DNA of 64,000 bases from Gordionus sp. m RMFG-2023 (GCF_954871325.1 NC_088777.1:30853366-30917365), one strand, 5' to 3'. Shown: positions 35,501-47,030, counted from the first letter of the stretch. Numbers and translations: made by a program. Notes: a model not told the origin generated them from the sequence alone.

Positions 35501-38500
35501 AATAAAAAAACATTTTAAATCTAAATAAATAAGGTACTATTACCTAGTGGTATTCTTGACGCGTAGAAATCGTTGCGATTTTTTCAGATCATTACACTGA
35601 AATTTTTTGAGCACCTCATATCTTTTTACACCATTAAAATAGACATAAATCTCATCTAGTATTCCTAGAACATTTCGAAGTTCTTTAATTGATTGGCATA
35701 ATTGAACAACGATTAAATTTAATCGATCACAATAACACCAAATAAAAGATGCCTTATGCGCCTCTGCTCTAATCAAGGCTTGCATACTATTGATTCTTCC
35801 ACTCATGTTTGAGGCGCCATCATAATTTTGCCCAACTAGATATTCAAGGGGTAAATTCATCGAGCCAAGTTTGGATATTATATTATGCTATATATCGAGA
35901 CCTGTGGTATTTCCCGTACAATATATGTCAATCAGTCTTTCAACAGGCTTCGGCGTCTCACTATTTTCAACATATCTTACTATCAAAGCTATTGCTTCTG
36001 ATTTCGAAACATCGTATGTGCCATCAACTATGATTGAAAAGCACCTGTTAAATGTAATCTCATTTTGAATTTTTTTTATAACCATATTTTTCATGGTTTC
36101 AATGAGAATGTTTATGTAACCTATTATCATATAATAACAGTTATTATATGATAATAGGTTTGAATATAATTTCGTTTTTAATCCCTTATTTTTTTTATCC
36201 TTTTTTCTTTCTTCATTTTGCTGTATATACATTTTTAGTATAGGTTCAGAATCTGCCATCATATTGCCTTCTTGTTGCCTGTTGCCCCAGTAGGCTTGGT
36301 TAAGAGATAAATAAAATTTACTAATAAATATTAAGTGGTGGGGGGGGGGTCTTATTATTACATTTATAAACCAGAAATCATATGATCATGATGGATGTAA
36401 AAAAAAAATTTTTTTAAATTTTAAAAAAATTAAAATAAAAAAATTTTTTAAGTACCCCCACTCAAATTTACTGAAGCAGTTGCTTCGGACCCCCCCCCCC
36501 GTTGTAGGGGCCCCTGATAATAAGAATTGATATTTATATTTTATGACCGAATATAAACCGTATTTTTATCTGAACTCGAACCGATATTCGTTATGGTTCG
36601 AACCCCTGATTATAATAATAATATTCAGAAGTCACCTATTCTTTATTCAAATGCATAAGGCAGGTATCATCCTGGAAAAATGCTTATCAAAATGTTCTGC
36701 ATATGATAAAGAGGTGATTCGTAATTTTACAAGAGAACGATTTAAAAAAATGAAAAGTCATCATTTAAAAACTATACTAGGCATTTGAATTAATAAGTTT
36801 CTCACGATGGAGCTAGAAAATTTGGTTCAGTATAGCGAGTTCTCATTATATCATATAGGATATAATGTTATTATATGAAATAATATTGACATGGTTTAGA
36901 ATTAATGGAAATGAGATAGCATAGTTGCTACTGTAACCTAGATTCAATACTCGATTAGAAAAAAATTCAGAAAACGAAGATTTCCAATATTTTAAACCTG
37001 GGATCAAAATCGAACCCGAACCGCTAAAAAATTTGTTACCCAAACCTAAAGTGAACCTCTAAAAGTGTCTAGACTGGGTAGGACTGTTTAATATCCTAAC
37101 CCTTTGATTATTAATAATCAATTTTGATTGATAAGTGTCAGTAACAATTTTTAGATATTTCAGTATATTGCTATTTGAGGTGCCAGCTATAACGTATAGA
37201 AGTGACAACAGGGACATGGAACAAAATTTGAGGAAAATTATGGAACAAGGATGAAACGGGAACGGTTATTCTTGAAACAGTTCTGTGGATGAAAGGGATA
37301 GGGTGAAATGAAAACAAGGATATAATTAGTAAAGAGGAGAAAAAGGATCAGAGGGTAAACTGAAAAACGGTAAAGAAAAGTTATAATATTTATAATGGCT
37401 CATTCATAAATATTTTTTTTTTAAATTCCAGTTTGCATCATATAACAATATTTAACAATTATTGTTATTGCTCATTAATTAGCATAAAATACATTTATTT
37501 ATAATTAAATTTAAAAAATTTTTAATTTATTATAAAATGAATATCCTATATATTATAAAAGTTTTAAATTACAATAATTATTTTATTTTAAGTGGATAAT
37601 TAAATTTAAATTAACAGCGCAGCATTCATATAACTGATAATCTTTAGAGAATGTCTTTAATAGATGCTTAGATATAATAATTGATTTGTATTAAGATCAA
37701 TCAATAAAATTTATCAGAGCCCTGCTGGGGTACTATTAGCACGGCCTGGCCCGGGTATTTCTTGAAATTTTTTGGCCCGGCCATATTTAGATAATTAAAA
37801 TACGGTCTGGCTAGTGTACCCGGGCCGGACCTGCAGGTTTCCGATATTTATATATTAATAAAATAGATATGATATGAAATTTGATATTTTTTCTGGAACT
37901 GAAAATTCAGAAGAATGAAAAAGAACAAACTTTTTCGGCCTGAACGGAACAGGAACGCAAAAAAGACATTGTTTTGGGTCCCTGGTTCTCAACAATAAAA
38001 ATTTTTCTCTTTTTCTTTTATACAGAGCGTTTTTTAAAGAGGTTTCTGAGGTCAATTTTTATTTCCAAAATTTTGATTTTATGGTAAGCGAAAAATAATT
38101 GCCTGGAAAAAATTCCCCCATTTTTCGATAAAAAAATTGAAATATTTCTTAAGATATTATCTCATTGAAGATATACTATTTTAGTTTCAATTATCTTTTA
38201 GAATTTAGCAAATTGGTAAAAATAAATTTTAAATATGTTATAATATGATTTCAGTGAAGGTGAAATATATGACAATTCATAATTATTATTCTTAAACTCT
38301 ATTTTAAAGAAAATAAGTCTATGATTTCAAGGGCTCTTGGTTAAAAAATAATTTAAACTTGATTGTTAAAATTTCATTGTATCTTGAAAATATTTTGAAC
38401 AAAAATCAGAAGATAGATAGATCAAATTTTACCCAAAAATTCCAAATATTTTTTATTAAAGTTCTTTTATATATAATTAAATTTGCAATTTCTGTACATA

Positions 38501-41500
38501 AAAAATCTCTCAAGTTGAAATCACACAGTTAATATTGAAAATATTTTTGCTAATTTTTAAACTCAATTAAGTTTTAAATTTAACAAACCAATAAGACAGC
38601 AAAACTTATATCATAAAGCACATTTTCGCGAATGTTTATTAAAGCGATTTGATTTTATAGATAAACTATTATGGTGAATCCACATTCGCATGCTATTCAG
38701 CGAAGACCATATCGAGAATTTTTTCTAGCAAAACTTTTATCGCCAATTTATAATAGCGAAAATCTTATAGTGCGGACAAATTGAACGTTTTAATGCAGCG
38801 TTTCAAAACGCAAATAATGCATTCGTTAAAATTGGGCAGCATTTTTTTTTGTTTTAAATTTAGACGTTTCATACTAAAAAAATAAAAATTAACGGTTCAA
38901 TTTATGTTTAATTTTTTTATTTGCGTTTTGAAACGCTGCGTTGAAACGTTCAATTTGTGCGCACTAATATAGAGAAGGAAAAACCAAATAGCAAAGATAA
39001 TTTAGCGAAAACTATTTTGCGAATTTATAATGCAGAGTCATATCTAGGAAAAAGCGAGAAAGCAATATCGCGATAATTGCTAATAGTACCTATTTTCTTA
39101 AAATCAATAGAAATAATTATTTTATTCTTTTATGTGTTTTTCTGATTTATCTATTAAACAGAATATCTGTTTTCTCGGCATTCCGTTTTTGAGCATTAAG
39201 AAATAATTCTGGACTGTCCTAGTTCGTAATATATTATTTTGTTTATAAGAAATTATTAAAATGTCAATCATTTTTTTGTATATGAATCCATTCTTCGTTT
39301 TTTTCAAAAATGAATTGAATTATTTACTTTTATGATTAAATTTCGAAAACAATTAATTTTTTCTGTGATTTTTTTCAAAGTATTTTTATCAATTTGTGTT
39401 AAAATTTTATTTGAATAATAGATTATTAATTTTTGCTGGAGTTTTTTTAATATATTTTAATAAAGATATAAAGGATTATTTTGAGTTTTGGTAAGTTTTC
39501 CTTGTATTTTTGAAAGTAATTATTTTTGGAAGTACTTCTATAATTTTTGAAAGTACTTTACTTTTATAATTAGATTTTTGAAAGTAAGCTAGTTTTTTAG
39601 ATTTTTGAAATTAAGTTTCTTTTTTTCTCTATTTTGTTGTGGACATTCAATATTTTTTCTGAGCTTTGAATATTTTAAGGAATATTTTAGTTTTAATTTT
39701 GTGCGAATAAATAGGTTAATTCTAAAATGAGACTCGATAAATCTGGTGGTAACTTTGATACTGTTGTAATTTAGCATTGATAACATACTAGATTTTTGAC
39801 ATAAGCCATAAATTCTCTCCCATAAATATCTGAAGGGGAAAATGTTTAATAAAAGCAAATAAAAATTTATTTAATTATTGAAACCTCGAGTGAATTTAAA
39901 AAACAAATTCTAGATTTATTTAAAGCAGAGACCTGATGGTCAGGGCCAAAAATCGATCTTAAAAATCTGTAAAAATGAAAAATCCGAGCCGGACCATTAC
40001 AATGAAATGTTAACTCATGATAATATTTTGCTTAATATCATAGAAATAATTAAGGTTAGAGGTATGATATAGTTAAGCATTAGTTTAAATATTTTTTTTG
40101 CTTAAATTTCACAAAAAATAAGTTCGAGATAAGACCATAACGTTACACATTATATGGTTTAGAGAGTTATTCGATAATATTTTAAAGAAAATTAAGTTTA
40201 GTTAACAATTTTATTTGGAAAATCTTTTCAGGAATATATTTTCCGAAAATTTTTTTTATTTTATTGATTTTCTAAAATTTTTAAATTTTTTATTTGGGGA
40301 ATTATTTATTAGGCGTCTGAGATCATCAAGTTTTTTTTATAAATATTATATTAAAAAATTGATGGAAGCATGTCTCTGAAACAGCTTGGAAAAAACGTTA
40401 TGTCTGGAAATGGCGATATATTTTGAAGAAGGGAATTAGTTTTAAAATATTTTAGGAAATAATAAAATTTAAAAAAATATGGTTCTTTTTATAGAATTCT
40501 AGAAATTTTGTATGCGAAAAGGTTCGAACCGGTTTTTAAAGCTTCAAATCAAACCGATATCAGAATTGACCTCCTTTTTTGCCTATACTAAGTATTTTTA
40601 AAATTAAATGTATTACAAAAAAAACTTGTTTATTCAAAAGAAAAAAAACTAAAATTTTTTCCAGTCTTGATTTTCACAAAATATATTTTTAATTTCTTTA
40701 AATCAGAAAATTCTACACTCTTATTAAAATAAAACCCAATTGAATTTTTTTTTTTAAATCAACATAAAAAACATATTTAACCTATATAGTATATTTAGAA
40801 AAGATGGTATGATAGGATTTAGTTTTAAAATTTTAATTAAAATAAATACCCACCAGCTGGCCAGTAATATTTTTAAAAAAAATTGAGTCCAAAGGGGAGT
40901 CAGTAAGATAAAAAACAAGAAGGTTAAGAAAAAAATTAAGATTACCTGTAGTAACTACCGTTATTTTTGGGAAAGAAAAAGTTAAAATAAACATATGAGT
41001 GCATTAATAATCGGAATATTTTTCATAGTATATTGAGTTTGGATGATTTTGAAAATTATGAGTATAGTAGAGAATTCATAAAGATATAGTGTGCATAATT
41101 TTATATCCTCCCTTGAATTTAAAGGTGATTTTTTGAGAATGTTTTAACGTTGCAAAAACAATATTAAAAAATATATTTACGTGGTATTTTATTCAGCGCA
41201 CTAGAAAAGGTAAGCGTTGATTGGCCTGTTTCAGGGTCACGTGATTCTAGCAAGGGCAGGATGTCACGTGACCCCCAATCGAATATGTTACCAGCCAAGA
41301 TGCCACGTATCAGAGTCAGCTGACTGTCGGGACATATAATAACATTTTCAAGAGGTAATCTGTCGTAATTTTCTAATATAGTGTTATATTAAAAAAATCA
41401 ATGGTATACATGTAACGAAAATAAATTTAAAATTATAAATATTTTAAATTAACATCTTAATGCTACACTTAAAAATTTTGACCGAATTGTTATCGAAGTT

Positions 41501-44500
41501 TTTTTTATATGGATGTTTGGGGAAAAAATAAATATACGGTATGCTATTTTGCATAAATATATATGCAATTTTATAATACAGAGTCCTTTTATTAATAAAA
41601 AAATAAAATTGGCGCTCTGTATGCTGTAAAATCTTCTTGATCTATTCAGTGATTTACAATATCAAAATTTCTTTGACAAGTCATATATATCTGAACCATT
41701 TGTACGGCCCGTGGCCAGGCCCAGCTCGGGTTTTACATTTTCATGCCCAACCGGGCCCAGATTTTTTAAAATATTTTATTTATTTCTAATTTTATAGCTA
41801 ATAATGGCGATTAAAAATATTTGATTTTAAAATATATGGCTTGGCCCAGGTATATTTTTAAAAAAATTAACACGGGCCGGGCTTAAAGCCGGGCCTGCAG
41901 GTCTCTGATTTATATTCAAAAATAGAAATAATCAAAGAAAATAAATTCTAATTATTTATAATTTTTAACTTGTTGGTAAAAAAAATAAATATTGGCGTAA
42001 AATTTTGCATTTTTTGGCCCATGGCTCGAAGAATATTAATCCTTCTTGTCATGAGAGCAGATACTATATTATATTCAATGGCTTACCATATACATTATAT
42101 TTTAATCTTTTAATTATTTTTATTTTTCAAAATTATAATTATATCGTTATTTTATTAGTGCCAATCATTGTATTATTTTATTGATATGTTTTTATTTATA
42201 TGGTAGTATTTGCATTTTTTTCTGTTTTTTTATTTATAAAACAATGGATAAATTGGATTTTTAATTCATTATTTTTCCTCTTAAATAAAAATTGGAAAAA
42301 TCTAAAAGGATTCATTTATGTTAATTTATTTCTGAGGAAAAGGTATGATTGTTAGTAGAACTTCTTGCGATTGACTACGTTGTGCCACAAGAAGGGTAGA
42401 TTTTCGCAGAAGAGGCTTACAACTTTTCATAACAATAGTTATCAGTTCTTAACTTTTTTTCCAGAAATAAATATACATAAATATATCCTTTTAGATTTTT
42501 ATTTAAGGAAAAAAAATAATGAATTAAAATCCAATTATTCCATTGCTTTATACATGGAAAAACAAACACAATAAAAAATAATGGAAATATAATTATAAAA
42601 ATAAAATAATGAATGGCACTAATAGTGATGCAAATAATAATTTCGAAAAAGAAACACTAATCATTTCTGACTTTTCAATTCATAAGTCTTACTAAAGCGA
42701 TAAAAATATAATCTGGTAAGCAAAAACATATTAAATAAACTATTGAGACGGCTCTCGCAACACTTCTTTATGACATTTATATAGAGTTATAAAAATATCA
42801 GTTAAGAACTAATTAAGTTAAAGTATGGCAACAATGATTAATGTAAAATTTTATAATAGGGCTGCTTCCATTAACAAAAGTAAAATAAGATTGAATAACA
42901 TAATACCAGTTTTCAATGTCACCGTAAGAACCTAATATCTAATTATTTATCCCAATAGTTTGATTTTTTCAAAATTTCACAGATTAGAAATTAATATAAA
43001 AACTAATTAATAATAAACTTAAGATAGTTTTTGTACTTTTCAAATTTCCGACATCATTTGAATAAGAATTATTAATGAAATCTGAACCCGAACCTTTAAG
43101 AATGTATAGAGAATAATAAGATGGAAGCAATTTAAGGGCATCTTCATTTTCAAGTCTCTTTTCCTTGAATTATTTTATAAAATTTGAATATTATTAATAT
43201 CTAAATTTATATATAAATATATAATTCATCAAAATTTTATACTTCAGGCCATAATTTGTATTTATTTCTTTCTTTACATATTAAATGATAATAAACTTTT
43301 AAGTATGGGTCATTAAAGCCGCATTGAGATAGACATTGTAAACAAGTGTCCAGTAGTATGCGAACAGATAAATGCCCGTATGCACTAATAAAAATTATTC
43401 AAAAAAATATATAAAGAATAAATTTTTTGGTTAAAGATAAAAAAGAGTGAATGAATGTTATAAAAGAATATTTCAAACCCATTCTTTAAGTACAAATTTA
43501 TATAATACAATTATAAAATAGTCTCAATAAAATAATAATTTTTTCCTAGTAAATCTATCTGCATAAACACCCTAATGCCAGCTATTCCTTTATTAACCCC
43601 TTCTCTATTCCCCTCCATCATTAATTAGTCTTTTTTTAAATAAATTCTCCTTATAAATTATGCTAAATTGATAATGGTATATTAAGTTTAATAAGAAAAT
43701 TTAGTAAACTGATATTTCTTTCCTTTCTTTCTTCCGTTCTTTATCTCAAAAGTTATATAGATCTTAAAAATGTTATGATAATTTTTAAAAAAATTTTGTA
43801 AATAAAAACAGAAAATGGATTTCATTTACTCATAAAATTTTAAAAAAAAAAACTAGATATTTTGAGATAGGTAGATGAGACGAGCACAATAGAGTTCCCT
43901 GAATTTTTTAACCCTGCTCTCAACATCGGGGACATCAGGCTGACTTGCCTTCGCTTGATCAGCGTACTATATAATGTTATTGGTAACGATATATTAAAAA
44001 AAAATAATAGATTTCCTTAATTTTCTTTTATTCCATCTTCTTATATTAATAAAGATCAATTCACTATATTTAAAATATAAATATTATATTCATTATAATA
44101 ATAAGATATTATTACATTATTAGTAAAATAATTTAATAAAATAAATTTTAAGTAGTTGCTTATTATAGTAGGGATAGAGATCGATTTTTTATCAATTTCA
44201 TTTCCATCCCAAAATTAATTTTCAATATGTTTTTATTCTAAAACAATAATAGTTATCCAATAAAAAAATGTTATGCCATACTATTGATGTATATAATTTT
44301 TCTTAGATACACATAGCTTGGGGACAGATAAATATGAGCCATATTTCGCAATTTTTTTTGAAGGGGAAGGCAAATTATTTAACGCTCATAGTTGATTTAC
44401 CTATATTTTTTTGGGGAAATATTTAAAAGACCGGACTGGGCATCTATAAAAATTTTGAGGGGCCATGTGGGTCCGGGTAGGTTAAATGGACCACCCAAGT

Positions 44501-44685
44501 ATATGTTTAATATATATGTCTATATCTACCCTATCAAGCGATTTAAGGAACAGATCAAACCAATAGTTTCTTCCATCCGTATCCCTTGTTAAATCTTCAA
44601 GATCAGGAATATATTCCTCGGGATTAGCTAATAATTTCAGTCGGCATAATTTGCCTTCGAACCTTTCGAACATCAAGAAATCCAT
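32302..44685 (-). CDS. DUF89 phosphatase, PANK4 type (whole gene)
   Basis: Exons, in order of transcription: 44685-44530, 43966-43854, 43384-43243, 42415-42362 (candidate), 41319-41181, 33315-33161, 32804-32635, 32518-32302. Splice phases agree at every junction and give about 381 residues. The protein matches the phosphatase half of animal PANK4 and the stand-alone plant proteins of about 370 residues. This family is metal-dependent and removes phosphate from damaged 4'-phosphopantetheine-type metabolites in coenzyme A metabolism. The metal-binding residues are present: VDNSGAD (exon 6) and NSKPAFND (exon 7); so is EGMGRCVHTN (exon 8). Human PANK4 has a kinase-like domain before this part; none was recognised upstream here. 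One intron is 7865 bp and holds nested hAT elements. The gene looks intact. Confidence 0.85.
32635..32804 (-). CDS. DUF89 gene exon 7
   Basis: Reads VILCANSKPAFNDVTYPELI, VLANRVGEHLPVV and LIIMETGSGSPCIDF (human VILACNSGPALNDVTYSELL and LLLVQTGSSSPCLDL). The Asp of FNDVT is a metal ligand in the family. Donor GTAAAAC, the same as exon 6. Confidence 0.9.
32931..33010. repeat. GGTAAGCGG / CCCGG repeat block
   Basis: GGTAAGCGGGAAAAATATCC followed by degenerate CCGGAAATAAA units. The same opening is seen at 4246, 38085 and, inverted, at 46190 and 47025. It lies in the intron between exons 6 and 7. Confidence 0.65.
33161..33315 (-). CDS. DUF89 gene exon 6
   Basis: Reads RPWLIDDCEAWFQNVSHKSY, then KCAAIFVDNSGADLILGIF. 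The Asp-Asn pair of VDNSGAD is the metal-binding pair of the family. Donor GTAAAAC; acceptor AAAATTAG. Confidence 0.88.
33557..33615 (+). repeat. tRNA-like A and B boxes (SINE or decayed tRNA)
   Basis: TGGCACAGAGATTAAATGAT resembles an A box and GGTTCGAATCC is a full B box, about 37 bases apart, the spacing of a tRNA with a long variable region. A T-stem and acceptor stem do not pair well, so it is not a working tRNA. It sits inside the family A relative. Confidence 0.4.
33780..33925. repeat. Interspersed repeat E, copy 1
   Basis: Shares CCCGAACC, AACCTCTAAAAG, GATTAATAAGT, CAATTTTTAGATATTT and GGTGACAGCTA words in order with 37020-37195. Copies flank the hAT insertion in the same intron. 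Confidence 0.65.
34148..36516 (-). mobile_element. hAT transposon, ZMYM1-like transposase, broken
   Basis: 2369 bp, with ends CAGTGGCCCCTACACTTTTT and, in reverse, CAGGGGCCCCTACAACGGGG, and flanks ATAACAAG (34140-34147) and ATAATAAG (36517-36524), 7 of 8 matching. The minus strand codes for the transposase in blocks. 36262-35888 has RCFSIIVDGTYDVSKSEAIA; 35860-35540 has GQNYDGASNMSGRINSMQAL and the CYCDRLNLIV block (a C-x2-H motif with His replaced by Asp); 34793-34326 ends with LLTIPTTSCTAERVMSKIKL, the hAT dimerisation region. Several frame changes separate the blocks. It serves as the empty-site reference for the Helitron and for the family B MITE. Confidence 0.9.
37020..37195. repeat. Interspersed repeat E, copy 2
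   Basis: Partner of 33780-33925 in the same orientation; ends near GAGGTGCCAGCTATAACG. Confidence 0.6.
37196..37714. other. Intron stretch, purine-rich then AT-rich
   Basis: Bases 37200-37380 are unusually rich in G and A (GGAAC, GAAACGG words) and then turn AT-rich. No feature recognised. Confidence 0.45.
37715..37843. mobile_element. hAT MITE, family C (short copy)
   Basis: 129 bp. Left end CAGAGCCCTGCTGGGG, right end in reverse CGGAAACCTGCAGGTCCGG. Flanks AAATTTAT (37707-37714) and ATATTTAT (37844-37851), 7 of 8. Rich in GGCCCGG words. Lies in the DUF89 intron. Confidence 0.78.
38770..38964. mobile_element. 195-bp MITE with 48-bp inverted ends, TA target
   Basis: Ends are GTGCGGACAAATTGAACG and, in reverse, GTGCGCACAAATTGAACG, matching for about 48 bp through GCAGCGTTTCAAAACGCAAA. 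TA lies on both sides (38768-38769 and 38965-38966). The TA duplication fits a Tc1/mariner-type MITE. The flanks (38600-38760, 38970-39060) hold loosely repeated AGCGAA words. Confidence 0.85.
38970..41180. other. Rest of the 7.9-kb DUF89 intron
   Basis: AT-rich. Two minus-strand frames (39122-39307, 39589-39858) have no family signal and no clear splice context. GGTTCGAACCGG at 40518 may be a lone family A word. Confidence 0.45.
41181..41319 (-). CDS. DUF89 gene exon 5
   Basis: Reads LTLIRGILAGNIFDWGSRDI, then LPLLESRDPETG (human [20 protein letters not shown]). Ends C before GTAAATAT; that C joins CA of exon 6 to give Pro, exactly before RPWL. Acceptor CGACAGTCAG is chosen for phase. Confidence 0.82.
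41691..41907. mobile_element. hAT MITE, family C
   Basis: Left end CTGAACCATTTGTACGGCCC (diverged), right end in reverse CAGAGACCTGCAGGCCCGG. Flanks ATATATAT (41683-41690) and ATTTATAT (41908-41915), 7 of 8. The middle contains TTTATAGCTAATAATGGCGA, also found in the copy at 59195-59489. Lies in the intron between exons 4 and 5. Confidence 0.75.
42362..42415 (-). CDS. DUF89 gene exon 4 (candidate)
   Basis: An 18-codon open segment, PLLRKSTLLVAQRSQSQE, between TTGTAAG and GTTCTACT. It is phase 0 at both sides, as exons 3 and 5 require, and its length is close to the gap in human PANK4 (VVRSLDALGWEERQ). The sequence match itself is weak. Confidence 0.42.
43243..43384 (-). CDS. DUF89 gene exon 3
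   Basis: After TTTATTAG it reads AYGHLSVRILLDTCLQCLSQ and CGFNDPYLKVYYH, matching human [20 protein letters not shown] and FNFPDPYSKV. It ends LWPE before GTATAAAA. The Arg/Glu after LLDT in other members is Cys/Leu here. Confidence 0.82.
43854..43966 (-). CDS. DUF89 gene exon 2
   Basis: After ATTATATAG it reads YADQAKASQPDVPDVESRVK, then KFRELYCARLIYLSQNI. The donor is GTTTTT, and the split TA|T codon gives the Tyr that precedes AYGHL in exon 3. Confidence 0.78.
44530..44685 (-). CDS. DUF89 gene exon 1
   Basis: Reads MDFLMFERFEGKLCRLKLLA, then NPEEYIPDLEDLTRDTDGRN and YWFDLFLKSLDR (human PANK4: PLLEDPSSY...DLTEDKEARQYWLDLYEDLL). Ends AGG before GTAGATAT. The ATG could instead be an internal Met after an acceptor (ATTAAG just upstream), in which case more exons lie further upstream. 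Confidence 0.78.
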
Positions 44686-44739
44686 CTTAATGCAATATAG
44701 AAATTTAAAAAATAAATAAAATTTTAAATATTTCACTCT

Positions 44740-46090
44740 TTTTTGTAAAATATGAAAATAATGAGGGAAATGGGTAATTAAGGAAATGGATTTAGTTTCT
44801 CTGAGTTCAGTTATCGTTATATTTTATCTTTAGTGATGAAGTATTTTTAATATTTTTTAAATAACGAAGAAAAGGGGAGAGGGATTAAAAGGAAGTAGAT
44901 GGAAGGAAGAAATATATATTACATTTTGTTCTTGAACACTTTTTTTCAACAAAGTTTACTATTTTTTTTGATGAATCTTGTATGTATTAGATTAATTAAT
45001 GTTGGCCATTAAAAATCAGTGTTTTAAATTAATTTAATAAAACTATTTACTAAATTTGATCAAGATACTTAATATAATGAAAGACAAAGGCTTAGATTAT
45101 TCCAGAATTAAATAATTATTATATGAAAATACTATTGTACTATAGTAATAATTACTTATTAAATAAAAAAAAAATACTTGATTAATTTTGATTTTTATTA
45201 TTATAAAATAACTGGGCATTTTTCATCATTATATAATGTACATTTATATCTTTTAAAATTTTTCGTAGTTTTATGATAATTGTAGGAATATCCCTCATGA
45301 AAAATTTTAGCATGCTTATTTAACGGAAGAATAAACATAAAAAATTTATTAAAATTATCAAAAATATTTAAAATAGTAAAAGAAATTTTATAAAAAGTAA
45401 TAAAAAAAACTAAATGAAAATCGTTTGTTTCAAAATTACAAAGAATATATCACCAAATATATAAATTTATTTATTTTTGAGCATAAATTTCCTTTCAACG
45501 TTATAAATAATAATATAGGAAACTAACTGGGATTATGTAATAACATTTCCGGAGTTGGAAACTTTTAAATAAAAAAGTTTCTATTTTAAGATTATAGTCC
45601 CTCATTTTTCTTTAATGAATTAAATATATTAAAAATTATAATATTTATAAAAATAAACAAATATTATTTAGAATAAATAGTATATTTTTTTGTAATGTTC
45701 TACTTGAGATAGTCTTTGAATTAAATAAGCTTTTGTAATCAGTGATTAATATTAATACTTTTTTTGAAAATTTATAATCAGATACAATTTTTAAAAATTA
45801 AACATAAAAATTTCCATTATGTTATTTTTGTCCGGGATTCAAACTGATATTAACATACGGAACAGAATAGTGTCATAATATTATTTTAATGTTATATATA
45901 TTTTAACAGTAGCGTGTTAGAAATAACCACCCCCTTTGCATGGTAAATATAATGTGGTTTAATTACCTGTTTAATATCTATTCAAGTCTAGATGAAAAGT
46001 AGATAAAGGAAATAACCTTTCTCTTTCTCAGTAAAAATTTGCTTTCACATTTTTCTTTCCAATTCTAAATTACCTCTATCATAATTTTCA
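44740..46090. other. AT-rich stretch upstream of the DUF89 gene
   Basis: Should hold the DUF89 promoter. No core promoter element, exon or repeat could be named. Confidence 0.45.
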
Positions 46091-46094
46091 TATA

Positions 46095-47030
46095 TTTCTA
46101 CGGGAATTTTTTTTCCGGGTAATTATTTTCCAAGGATTTTTTTCCGGGGAATTATTTTCGGTGATTTTCTTCCGGGGAATTATTTTCCGCTTACCAGTAA
46201 TGATCAATCGAATATTTAGTAAGAGGTCGGTTTTGAGCTTGGCAATCAGTCAAATCAAATTATTTTCAAAATATTTTTTAGGATAATGCTTAGCACGTAA
46301 ATATACACGTATAAAACAAAAATGAAGAGATTTTGATAAATAATGCCAGCAATATTTACTTTAGAAAATTTCCATTGTTTTACTATTCTAAACCTACTCA
46401 TAAATTAAACATCAAAGAAACCTAAAAAAATTTTTTAATTTTTAGGTTTTTCATATGTATATATACCCAAATATAAAAAAAGTGCTATCCAATCATCATT
46501 CCGGTTTCCTAAAATGATTCATATTAAAACATATAACGCCCTCTTACGGATATATATTTGTTAATTTTTAAAATTGAATAAAATGTACTTTTGTTTTAAT
46601 AAGCTAGAAAAATATATTTCTTACTAATAATATTAAATAAAAATAAAATTATATACTATATGATTTTTTATTATATTCTTCATTTATAATAAAAAAATGT
46701 TTTAAGTATATTTTAAAAAAGTTTAAAAAATTATCATTAATAAAATATACATAATAAAATTTTGATTTATTTATGATTGATTGCCATTTAGCAAAGCAGT
46801 TTAGCAATGCATTAGCAATTCAATATATAGTGGGGAAATTTTTTCCGGGGAATTATTTTCTAGGGGAATTTTATTCCGGTGATTTTTTTCCGTAGAATTA
46901 TATTATTTTCTGGGGAATTTTTTTCCGGGGAATTATTTTCCGGGTATTTTATTTCCTAGTAATTATTTTCCTGGGGATTATTTTCCGAGTATTTATTTTC
47001 GGGGGAATTATTTTCCGCTTACCATTATAT
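46095..47030 (+). repeat. Dispersed repeat D, copy 2, with minisatellite on both sides
   Basis: Bases 46200-46840 are the reverse complement of 4400-5045. They are bounded by GGGGAATTATTTTCCGGGGA minisatellites at 46095-46195 and 46840-47025, both ending TTTTCCGCTTACCA. The left array of this copy has no counterpart in copy 1, where only one side is flanked. Confidence 0.85.

Larger units (their letters stand above)
33401..36608. mobile_element. hAT-like element (family A relative) holding a second hAT
   Basis: Left end CAGGGATCCACACCGAAGCG; right end in reverse CAGGGGTTCGAACCATAACG. Flanks TATATAAT (33393-33400) and ATTATAAT (36609-36616) match at 6 of 8 bases. The interior is broken by the hAT at 34148-36516; without it the element would be about 830 bp, the size of the other family A MITEs. 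It lies in the 7.9-kb intron of the DUF89 gene. Confidence 0.72.

Noticed and set aside
35291-36068. Plus-strand open frames inside the hAT at 34148-36516.
   Set aside because: They are opposite-strand shadows of the transposase blocks.
42005-42060. SALMTRRINILRAMG on the minus strand as a DUF89 exon.
   Set aside because: The required phase leads to a stop, and the exon at 43243-43384 covers that part of the protein far better.
44392-44592. Plus-strand open frame overlapping the DUF89 exon 1.
   Set aside because: The minus-strand exon has a clear protein match; this is its shadow.
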